Shown here one piece after another: positions 10,263 to 18,549 of a stretch of DNA of 64,000 bases. Within the stretch, counting starts at the first letter, position 1, and every line of letters starts with the position of its first letter. The notes beneath the pieces are model-generated. The model made no database searches. It had not been told where the DNA came from and worked only from the letters and a program-made list of their open reading frames with translations. The translations under genes and the position numbers were made by a program. The DNA is from Linepithema humile. Its lineage: Eukaryota > Arthropoda > Insecta > Hymenoptera > Formicidae. The DNA lies in the NCBI RefSeq assembly GCF_040581485.1, contig NC_090131.1, forward strand, positions 21,650,532 to 21,714,531. The letters run 5' to 3'.

Positions 10263-12554
10263 ACTTTGCTTTCGAATGAGAAACCCAAGACAGAGACGGG
10301 CAAAATATCCTCGTTGCGTAGTGTACGAGTGAAGCCGGAACGCCTCAAGTCCCTGAATACAATGATCGCTAATAGCGCAACACCTTCCAGCCAAGCTAGC
10401 CAACTGCCAAGTCCACCGCCATCCTCCAACACGTCCACCTCGACACCCAACAGCACACCCTCCACAACGCCTACCAACGGTACGGGCAATAATCAGAGCG
10501 TCTTGGAGAGGCAACTCAACAGTCCTTTGATATCCCAACAAGTACCACCATCGTGTTCGCCACCGGGCTTGCCCGTGACCAGCGTAGCGACGAACGCGTC
10601 AACCGTCGTCACTCTAACTCCACCGCCGGAGAAAGATATGAAAGAGATTAAGCTAGATTCGAAGCAGACAACCATACTGGCTCAGGGCAAGGAGAACATA
10701 CCATTGTTCGGCGGTGAGAAACCTTTTTTTACGGAAAAGACGATGGTACCGCCTGTCTCTAGGTCGCCCGAGGTGATTGATCTCGAGAATGAGAGCGATA
10801 CGAGTCGGGACAAAATAATCATTCCCAGCTTTAAAAAACGCAAACTTGAGATATTGCGAGAAGGTGGGCTAGAGGTTACCGCTGTCGATCTAGACACGCG
10901 GCCGAGTGTTATTCAGAGCAGCGTCACCGCGTCATCGCAGCAACAGCAACAGCAGCAGCAGCAGCAGCAACCGCCACCAGCCACGATGAGGTCCGTCGAG
11001 GAGAAACAGCCGTCGATCTTGCCGTATCCCCATCCGGTCACGCCTAACTCTATTCCGAAACTAATATCCGTCACCGTGACACCGGACATAGGACACATGT
11101 TGCCATCGCCGCAAGAACATCAAACTCATCAGTCGCGAATTTCAGCGGTTAAGCAACCAGCTCATCATAATAACAACAACAACAGCACGATGAACAACAA
11201 TAACGTGATGAATAGTCGGGTGATAAATCTCGGTAGTTCGAATAACGCCGCGCTGCTTCAACTGTATGCGAACGCGAATGTCGTACCGCCTACCGCGGCG
11301 ACGATTCCGCAGCAATCGCACAATCGCTTCCTTCCGCCAAACGTTCCGAACGGCAGATTGCTACCGCCGAAAGTGACGCAGTCGAGGTCGATATTCGTGC
11401 ACAACGAAAGGACCGTTTATGGAAATCCGAAAGAAATCCTCATCCCTCCAAAGTATCATCGTTCGTTGCATCCACATCAGCAGCAGCAACGCTCGCAGCA
11501 TCCGCAGATGAGTGGCGGCAACGATAGCGGACAAGGAGGTGTACTCGATCTGACGCAGAAACCTAACGAGAAACCGACGTTCCCCAGGCCCAGCCTGGAA
11601 ATAGTAAGAGTACCTGTAGTGCCGAGGCCTAATCTTTTGAATATGGAAATGCGGAATTCACCCGTGGCCAAGGACAAACCGTCGGATAGACCTGCAGTCG
11701 ACTGCACGAAGCGAATACCTTTCCCCGCCTATCAGAACGTAATCGATAGTCGAACAATTGCTTCGAATAACCTCGAAATCACACTGGTGAATCCAAAGCA
11801 AAAGAATAATCACCACCTGAATACGGCACCGTCTCACGTTCAGATACCGAGTCCACCTAACAAGAGTAGTCTGATGGGAACGATAAATAACGCGCATAGG
11901 AGGCACCCGCAACCGCATCAAATGAACGGGAAGTATCCGACAAGAAACGAACCGGTCTCGCCATATACACCGAGGAAGTCGAATCATCCTGTCATACCCA
12001 ACATACCTAATTTAAATCACCTGAATCATAGTGGAAGTCCGTCGTACCCTAGGATGCAGGCGACGACGATGCAGCAACAACAGCAGATGAGCATCGACAG
12101 GAGGAAAGCGGCCGCAGAAGCCGCCAGGGATCATCAACAACGTAGGATCAGCGAGGGTGAGAAATCCTTGGCGGCGCAGCATCAGCAGCAACAGCAACAG
12201 GATTGCAGAAGCGAAGTCGGCCGACGACACAGTTTACCAAGCATACCGTCCGGCTTCGTGCCGACAGTACCACAAAACAATTCCGCCGCTTTTCCGTTTG
12301 CGCAAATGCCAAACGTGCCCGGCAAGTTCCTACCGATGCTGGACCCTATGTACTACTCGTTTTACAACGGCTTACTCCCACCGCCGATTCCGCCCACGCC
12401 CACAGCCGCGGCCGCCGCTGCGACGTCGTTTTTGTCGCCAGAACTTAGCGCGTATTACAATGAACTATTCGCTTCCTCGCAACCAAGACTGACGGGGATG
12501 ACGGGGCAGCCGCCGCCGCCGCATCAGCAGCCGGCTGCCCCAACGTCTAAGTAG
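10263..12554 (+). CDS. ARID5B: ARID5 terminal coding exon: long low-complexity regulatory region and stop
   Basis: The exon starts after TTTGCAG in phase 0 and stays open for 763 codons to TAG at 12552-12554. It is rich in Ser, Pro, Gln, Asn and Thr, with a polyglutamine run encoded at about 10936-10970, an Asn-rich stretch near 11167-11205 and a polyalanine run near 12403-12425. A basic KKRKLE at about residue 570 looks like a nuclear localisation signal. VLDLTQKP at about residue 804 resembles a CtBP-binding PxDLS-type motif and corresponds to the PTDLSLPK motif of vertebrate ARID5B. A hydrophobic patch with many Tyr and Phe (MLDPMYYSFYNG) lies near the C terminus. Most of the exon is probably disordered and serves cofactor recruitment. 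Long opposite-strand ORFs here are shadows of the repetitive codon use. Confidence 0.95.
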   Translation, partial: TLLSNEKPKTETGKISSLRSVRVKPERLKSLNTMIANSATPSSQASQLPSPPPSSNTSTSTPNSTPSTTPTNGTGNNQSVLERQLNSPLISQQVPPSCSPPGLPVTSVATNASTVVTLTPPPEKDMKEIKLDSKQTTILAQGKENIPLFGGEKPFFTEKTMVPPVSRSPEVIDLENESDTSRDKIIIPSFKKRKLEILREGGLEVTAVDLDTRPSVIQSSVTASSQQQQQQQQQQQPPPATMRSVEEKQPSILPYPHPVTPNSIPKLISVTVTPDIGHMLPSPQEHQTHQSRISAVKQPAHHNNNNNSTMNNNNVMNSRVINLGSSNNAALLQLYANANVVPPTAATIPQQSHNRFLPPNVPNGRLLPPKVTQSRSIFVHNERTVYGNPKEILIPPKYHRSLHPHQQQQRSQHPQMSGGNDSGQGGVLDLTQKPNEKPTFPRPSLEIVRVPVVPRPNLLNMEMRNSPVAKDKPSDRPAVDCTKRIPFPAYQNVIDSRTIASNNLEITLVNPKQKNNHHLNTAPSHVQIPSPPNKSSLMGTINNAHRRHPQPHQMNGKYPTRNEPVSPYTPRKSNHPVIPNIPNLNHLNHSGSPSYPRMQATTMQQQQQMSIDRRKAAAEAARDHQQRRISEGEKSLAAQHQQQQQQDCRSEVGRRHSLPSIPSGFVPTVPQNNSAAFPFAQMPNVPGKFLPMLDPMYYSFYNGLLPPPIPPTPTAAAAAATSFLSPELSAYYNELFASSQPRLTGMTGQPPPPHQQPAAPTSK

Positions 12555-15300
12555 ACAATGGGATCTCAACATGTAGGGTTTCCGGTATAGCGAAGGATGC
12601 TTTGATTACTAGAGAGAGACAAGGATCCGTCGGACTTCGCTGATAATGATAAGAGTGAAAGAGAGCGCATTGAGATTACCTATGTTCAGTTATTTGGTTT
12701 TTATTCGATTAGTTGTAACGATGGCGACGAAATTATTCACAGTGTTCGTTCATGGTAGAACAAAAATAGTCCCATAGAATCTCGCACGAAGAAAATGGAA
12801 TTTTGATAGGCTGGAACTTCAGAAGATAAGATATCTTCAAAATTATGTCTTGCGTTTTTCATAATTGCGGATATTTTCCGCAATAGATTACGTGGTTTAT
12901 GAGTTGCAATAATACGTTAATCATATTTTTAATGTTTTATCCATTTACTTGAGATTCTATAGAGAGGATTATCTATATTTAAAAAACCCTGTGATAAAAA
13001 TACGACAATGTATTACCATTCAAGCAGGCAGTTGATGGAATATTGCCACAGAAAATCGTTATTTTTATATGTTTATTTTATGTAAATCGTTTACGCGTGT
13101 TTTTGAGTTTCAATTGGTGTTGCGAGACAAAAGAATCTAATTTACACTTTAAGTTTACACTTTCAGTGTCATATTAGAATTTTCAAGCATTTTGTTAGAT
13201 TCTAAAAATAATTAGTTTTTTCTTTTTTTTAACGCGTACAAACACAGATTCTCGTATGTATCGTTATTGCTGATTCCAAACCCGTGGGTTTTTATTTTCA
13301 CTTTTTGTTTTGTAAGATATATTTTGATTTATTTTGGATATATATATTATGTGATAAATCAACTCAAAGGAAAAACAAATTTAAAGAAATATAGCGAATG
13401 TTCAGCCGGCGGATCATCGGAACGTATAACTGTTTACTGTGTAATGGTAAATCTTATGTAGTAACGCTCGCGAAAACCCTATGTACTGTATAAGTTAGAC
13501 AATTTTCATTATAATAAAAAAGGAACATTCGTACACAATCACATACACACCGATCTGTAGTCACCTTTAACAATATAAGCGCACGCTTGCAATGTTGTAG
13601 CAGCGACATGTATATAGTGTATATAATCACATAAATCATTAAGCTAGATAAATCCTGCATTATCTTTCAATATTACGTAAGGAAGTTAAGTTTAGTAAGT
13701 GTACAGGCTGTCTTACTCGTGTGGCCAACGATTGTCGTATCGCTGTTTCTCTAGAGAGACAAAAACGATATATTTTACAGAATATTTCCGATGGTCTCTT
13801 TTTTTTCACTTGAAAACGTTCGTTCGGTTCCTCGTTTTTTTTTAACTAGCTATGTCGACGCGCCGTATCTTTCATTTCGTTTTGACATAAACTAACGAAA
13901 TCGTACAATCGACTAATTATTACGTAATCGCTGCCGAATGTGATCGAACATCGCGGGCCACAATACTTTGAAAACAGATTTTAAAAAAATTACCAATGGT
14001 ATATCAATGTTAAATGTAGACATATTGATAGAATTTGTTCGTTTTAGGATATTCTGATCAAAAAAATAAATATGAGAATAACGTTAAAGCATTCGTAATC
14101 CTACGACGTACAAGAGGAAAGAGAAAGATCCATTCTGGATCGTTTTGGCGAAAAAAAAATCAGATTTCTATATTGATGTCTTTCAAGAGTAATGAATTGT
14201 TCACGTTTTTCGAATGGTTCTTTCGTGATGATAAATTAGGTGTTTCTGCGCCAATTTGCGAGACCGCGGCTGATTAACAACAGCCTTCCAGTGGTATTCA
14301 ACGAGTCAAGAAAAACGGAATTATCGCGAATGCAGATTTTCAGACACAAGACGACACAAAAATGCTACCACTGTTGTTATTTTTGTAAGACCGCGGCTGA
14401 CTTCTGGCGACCGGAGCGATGCGACGACAAAATCACATCGCTTTCCAAAATGGTGCTATGCGGCGAGAAATTCTATTGTAAGTCTTTTTCGAAAATTTTA
14501 ACGGGCGTTGTTGGGTACCAGTGGATCTCCGGCGCGATCGCCCGAAAGAACTATGATCTTAAGATAGATCTTCACGTCCAAGTCTGATAACCGTATACAA
14601 AAAAAAAGCTAAAAGGACTCCTACCGAGTTCTAGCGTATGTATAAAAGAAAAAAATCGAATATACGGGTTCGTTATAATTGCGATTCGGTGTGTTATATC
14701 GCGGGGTTCGTACAGCGGCGAGAAAGCGAACGCTGGCGAAACAGACAGCAAAGCGGATATTGTCGAATCTCTGCAAGAGGAAAAAGGCTTGTACGAGAAT
14801 ACGTGCCATAAAAAACTGATTAGATAGCGACTACGAAATCGAACAATGGCGACGGTCATTTGTATATGCTTTTGACGAGCCCCTTAACAGTTAGAGAAAC
14901 TAAGAAGGTAGACGCGAATCGAAAAAATAAAGAGAAATAATAACAATGTGCAAAATTCCACGTGAAAAGTTTTATATAATTTTTCTTTTATATTTCTGTT
15001 ACCGAAATTGTTTTATAAATCTAGAGTCCTTTTTTAGCGCGTGTGTGAGTGTACAGGGTAAACGTGCCGATGAATGAATGAAACATGGGAGAATATTAAA
15101 GAATGATTCAAAGAAAAATCTATGATTGTTTTCGTTTTTTGCGAGTTTTTCTTCATTTTGTATACTTAGAGCGATTTTAGTATAACTCTCGTTTTCTCAC
15201 TTTAATAATAATTATTATTATTATGATATAAATATTTTTTATTATATGGGCATTTCAGTTCCTAAGTTGGAAATAAAATATCTACTATAAACGGGCTTTT
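12555..15300 (+). other. ARID5 3' UTR and downstream flank (end inferred)
   Basis: The sequence after the stop is moderately AT-rich with no further coding exon. AATAAA poly(A) signals are visible at 13513-13518, 14926-14931 and 15272-15277, so several 3' ends are possible. Two adjacent TGTATATA motifs at 13609-13616 and 13618-13625 match the Pumilio consensus UGUANAUA. A 13-base direct repeat (AGACCGCGGCTGA) occurs at 14261-14273 and 14388-14400. The exact transcript end cannot be fixed from sequence alone. Confidence 0.6.
14926..14931 (+). terminator. Candidate poly(A) signal AATAAA of ARID5
   Basis: A canonical hexamer in the downstream flank of the ARID5 stop. Others at 13513 and 15272 are equally canonical, so alternative polyadenylation is possible. 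The choice among them is inference. Confidence 0.35.
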
Positions 15301-16309
15301 TTCATTGTATAAACATTTACCAAGTGAAAGTGATTTTTATGTAGCATCAAAAAGCACGTTTATAGATTTTTTCCCTGAAGATTTACTGAAAGAAAGAGAG
15401 AGAGAAAAAGATGTTTATATACGGTAGGTACATATTTTCAGTTTGACAATATCTTTCTAAAATCTTTAAACTTTTTTCATTGTAGCATTCACTATTTTTC
15501 GCTAAAAGTAGTAAACAATCAAGAAAATAATAAATAATAATTTTTATCAATGATTACAATTGTTGAGAAAATGTGGAGAAATTTAGTGATATTATGTATA
15601 TTGAAAAGTATATCAAATATTTGAGTAGTCTAAATAACCATCTATATAATAACAAGAATAATAATAATAATATCTTGTTAATACACCCTGTTACATTCAA
15701 TTTTATTATGTATAAATTTAATTGTTAATGTGTGCTTTTATAATTATACACATATTTAAATAATAAGCAAGTAATAACAATTGCGTACGAGTTGCACTAT
15801 TAATTAATGTGCATTGTACTTGCTATATCAATCATTTAAAAAAGATTTAAACTTATTATAATAATAAAATTAAATCAAAAATTCATGTATACACATGAAT
15901 ATATACATTAGAATTACATTGATTTCAAAATTTTTTAATCTTTAAATTTCAGTTTCTTAATTAAATGTTTATAATTTATAATTGTGTGCAATTTTTTTCT
16001 GCACTTAAATTTATATAATTCATATTTCAAAAATTTTGTAATTTTTTAAGATTTAAGAATAATACATTGCTTCTATAATTTGTGCGAAATTTGAAATTAA
16101 CAAATTAAAATTTTTTAAGAAGGTAATTTTATATTCCGTTATTTAAATTATAAAAATGCAAATAATGATTATGCAAGAATGATTATTAAAACACCATCTT
16201 TAGTAATTATATGAAATAGATACACATAAATACAAATAAATGATGAAACAGCGAATAATATCAGTATTTTGTGCAATTACACAACATAATAAAAATTAAT
16301 TTGACTCAC
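15300..16309. other. AT-rich intergenic stretch
   Basis: About 1 kb of very AT-rich DNA with short AAT/ATT runs (for example around 15655-15672) and a GA patch near 15391-15408. On the minus strand the segment at 15386-15412 reads as a polypyrimidine tract ending in CAG, a good-looking acceptor. If used after the exon at 16310-16383 it would bring an immediate TAA stop. No other gene signal is seen. Confidence 0.5.
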
Positions 16310-16383
16310 CGATCGTTGTACTGTCGTATTAGTTACAGCAACTTGCACATTAGCTTTGTTGTATCTGCAGCCAGCAACTGTAT
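16310..16383 (-). CDS. Putative minus-strand exon, second part of a small unknown reading frame
   Basis: On the minus strand this 74-base segment lies between TTTTTCTAG and a GTGAGTC donor. Its first two bases complete the codon left open by the putative upstream exon (16668-16893), and the joined frame stays open for 24 more codons, with residues such as TVAGCRYNKANVQ. The next good acceptor (near 15386) would give a stop at once. I do not recognise the product. The splice sites look real, but protein coding is doubtful; it could equally be part of a noncoding RNA. Confidence 0.3.
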
Positions 16384-16667
16384 CTAGAAAAATTAATATA
16401 TATTTAAATTAATTAGGAATTATACATTATATTTAATTGTTATATATTATTTAATTATTTCAATTTTTATCGTAACATAATTATATGTGATTAGGTAAAT
16501 AACTATTAAAAAATTTCAATAAACATTTTAACAAATATTTTAATAAATACTTTTAAACATTTTAATAAATATTTAATAAATATAAATCGTATATACATAA
16601 ATATTGTATGTCCGTGTTATCATAAATTATGAACATGTTTAAATAATGAAGAAATAATTATACTCAC

Positions 16668-16893
16668 CAATTAAAGTATTGTAGTTTGCTCTTTTTGCTG
16701 CAGATTCTGCTTTGTTGTTCAGTACTATCGAAGAATTGTTGAATATCGGAAACCCGCACTTATTAACGCGCACAACACTTAATAACGCGCACAACCAAAC
16801 GAAAATCAACTCGCGCCTTCGAAAATCACGGATTAATATCGCAAATTCACCACAACGCGGTACACAAAATGAAATCGCGAGATAAAATTTCAT
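16668..16893 (-). CDS. Putative minus-strand first coding exon, small unknown protein
   Basis: The ATG at 16893 (minus) opens MKFYLAISFCVPRCG, and a hydrophobic stretch LIFVWLCALLSVV follows about 30 residues in. The frame runs to a strong donor, ATTG followed by GTGAGTATA (intron from 16667 down), leaving one base, as the exon at 16310-16383 needs. Joined, they give about 100 residues without a domain I know. Against coding: a 19-bp tandem repeat (16757-16794) sits inside the hydrophobic stretch and 19 is not a multiple of three, so the local sequence did not arise under reading-frame constraint. A spliced noncoding RNA is the main alternative. Confidence 0.28.
16757..16794. repeat. 19-bp tandem duplication
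   Basis: CACTTATTAACGCGCACAA (16757-16775) is followed directly by CACTTAATAACGCGCACAA (16776-16794), with one mismatch. The unit is out of phase with the overlapping minus-strand reading frame. Confidence 0.85.
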
Positions 16894-17129
16894 GTCACAA
16901 CGCGTTCTCACGTACACGATAGATTATAAACGTTATTCAACGGTTATTTAATACTATACATATGCTCACGGCTAGCGAGACAAACGACAATTATTTTGGT
17001 AATCAGGCGGAAATTGTGTTATAAATATGCACGCAATAATCGATTTAATTACAACGAGCTAAATTTTCTTACCTTGACGAAAAATTTGTTTCTCTTAAGA
17101 GACCGTTACGTTCAAATAACATATAAGCA

Positions 17130-17890
17130 CAAAGTTGGCTCTAGAATCTGATTGGTTTAGCCTAAAACTATCCACAAATCAAAAGCAAGTATTGTTCATT
17201 AGGTACACAGTTAGATTGTTTTCTGAACACATTTCGCGGTATCAAAAATTTATACTCACTGATTGTAACCCGAATCTACGGCGCGGATGTCAATCGATTA
17301 AAAAAATTGATATTAATCGCGAACGTTCACGGTTATTAATATATTCCGACAATCCCGTTACCTTAATCATCACTCCCGATTGAAACTCGCATTTGTTGTA
17401 TACTTCTAACACAAGTAAAACACTGATCGTAAAATATTCGCGCTCCGTATTCTAAGCGACGCCACGAAAAAGACTAACTGCGGCCGGTACGGTAGAATGC
17501 GTGATGATCACAAGAGTGACTCATGTACTACCCTATCTGCCGCAGTTAGTCTTTTTCGGCGCGTCGGTTTGGAACACGGAGTGTAAGTGTACAATTAATT
17601 GCGTATTTTGTTTTGTTAGAAATGCATAATGAGTGAGTTGTAGCAGAAGTGTTGACTAAAGCAACGAGCAGTTACCAGAATGTATTATTTGTCGTGGTTA
17701 CTCGTTATCAATGGTGATTTCGTCGATCGATTGACGGCCGGGCTGTGGATACGGTCAATGAGTATGAGAATTTTTTTCATGCTATGAATGCGTTCAGAAA
17801 ACAACCCATTCTACAGCCGATAAGTAATAATTACATATGATTGGTGTATAGATTGATGTATTGACCAATTAAAACCAATTGGAAAAGCCG
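17130..17890. repeat. Diverged inverted duplication with possible two-way promoter at its centre
   Basis: Reading outwards from the centre near 17512, both strands show the same order of blocks: AGTCTTTTTC, a CGTCG..AA.ACGGAG block, a GTTAGAA.T.TA.A block, ATTG.CGG-type blocks, GTTCAGAAAACAA (plus 17793-17805; minus complement at about 17217-17229), and a loosely matching CCAAT region. Identity is high only at the centre. The left copy, read on the minus strand, ends with a perfect 5' splice site (GTGAGTATA at 17259-17251). This suggests that each arm is a promoter plus first exon, firing in opposite directions. A foldback transposon is the other explanation; I see no clear target duplication. 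Confidence 0.55.
17466..17557. repeat. Perfect 18-bp inverted repeat around a 56-base spacer
   Basis: GAAAAAGACTAACTGCGG at 17466-17483 is exactly complementary to CCGCAGTTAGTCTTTTTC at 17540-17557. Pairing continues imperfectly on both sides. It forms the centre of the larger inverted duplication. Confidence 0.9.
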
Positions 17891-17915
17891 TTGAATTTTA
17901 GAACAGATTTAGGAA

Positions 17916-18160
17916 ATAGTTTCTTTTTGTACATCGGTTTGTAACGCGTAGCGCGGGAATATTTTCGCGCGAGAATATTTTTTGCGCGGGATTAATTATA
18001 CGTATTTTATTTATATTAGAAGTATATAATGAGTGCGAGTTTTTCTCACGAATATCGATAAAAGCAACGGGGATTGTCGGAACATTATATTTATCGCAGA
18101 TATTTACAATCAGCGGTGTTTCGCTGATTGTCTGACGACCAGGCAGTGAATTCAACGAGG
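17916..18160 (+). repeat. Third, direct copy of the first-exon-like element
   Basis: This segment repeats the right arm (17540-17780) in the same orientation with many differences. The shared order is CTTTTT..(C)ATCGGTTTG.AAC, ATTAATT..CGTATTTT, TTAGAA.T.TATAATGAGTG, AAAGCAACG.G, a TTATCG-like block and GACG.CC.GGC.GTG. It also shares GGGATTGTCGGAA with the left arm. This copy alone has a 9-bp perfect hairpin, CAATCAGCG/CGCTGATTG (18107-18130), and ends in a short TTAGG run. Short ORFs in the three copies differ, so the element is not conserved as protein. Confidence 0.6.
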
Positions 18161-18173
18161 TTAGGTTAGGTTA
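18159..18173 (+). repeat. Short interstitial TTAGG run
   Basis: GGTTAGGTTAGGTTA: almost three units of the insect telomere repeat at the right edge of the third element copy. Another GTTTAGGTTAGG occurs near 27888. Too short to imply a telomere; it is also a common promoter-associated motif in Hymenoptera. Confidence 0.7.
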
Positions 18174-18264
18174 TCTCATTGTCAGTAAATACAAACTTTC
18201 ATGAACACACAATATATGTTTGTTTTCACTCAAGAAAACTAAAGCGTCTTGACTTTCTTTCAGA

Positions 18265-18419
18265 TTGTCGACGAAAGATAGCCCAGTAGGCCACTGAATA
18301 TGTAAACAGTTAAACGGCGATATAATACTACGTGCAGGCTATGGAACGTTATGTTCGGTTATGGAACAAATTTTATTCGGTTTTTAGAAGCTTCGATATT
18401 TTTTAATCCTTATGCAAAT
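18265..18419 (+). promoter_or_regulatory. Gene 2 5' UTR exon portion with two upstream ORFs
   Basis: A strong acceptor (TTGACTTTCTTTCAG, ending 18264) and a plausible upstream donor (GTAAAT at 18185) define an 80-base intron just before this segment. It holds a start-stop uORF (ATGTAA, 18300-18305) and a 21-codon uORF (18341-18406) in another frame, which ends 13 bases before the main ATG at 18420. An ATG at 18351 is in frame with the main one and would add 23 residues. Such uORFs usually lower translation of the main frame. Confidence 0.5.
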
Positions 18420-18549
18420 ATGGACAACTATGCACTATATGCAGCCATGTACGACTATGTACAAATGATGAATCATGTTCCATTTCATCCATTATTTAAT
18501 CATCATATGAGACATACAATGCATCCAAGTAACAACTACTTTCTTCATG
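18420..18549 (+). CDS. Gene 2, first coding exon (unidentified Pro/Gly-rich protein)
   Basis: The start ATG (AAATATGG context) opens MDNYALYAAMYDYVQMMNHV, followed by a His/Met/Phe-rich stretch ending FLHG. The exon stops at a near-perfect donor (CATG followed by GTGAGT at 18550) with one base of the next codon. The exon at 28665 needs exactly one base, and the join gives glycine, continuing CSRLNTPLAATTTLEDPGTP. I chose 18420 because it has the better context and follows a closed uORF; 18351 is the in-frame alternative. I do not recognise the protein. The aromatic- and His-rich N terminus followed by a disordered Pro/Gly segment is common in nuclear regulators, but that is only an impression. 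Confidence 0.6.

Noticed and set aside
17540..17560. Similarity of TTAGTCTTTTTC to a known insect miRNA sequence (miR-14)
   Set aside because: Only a partial match outside the normal seed context and followed by unrelated bases; the long spacer is not typical of an insect pre-miRNA.
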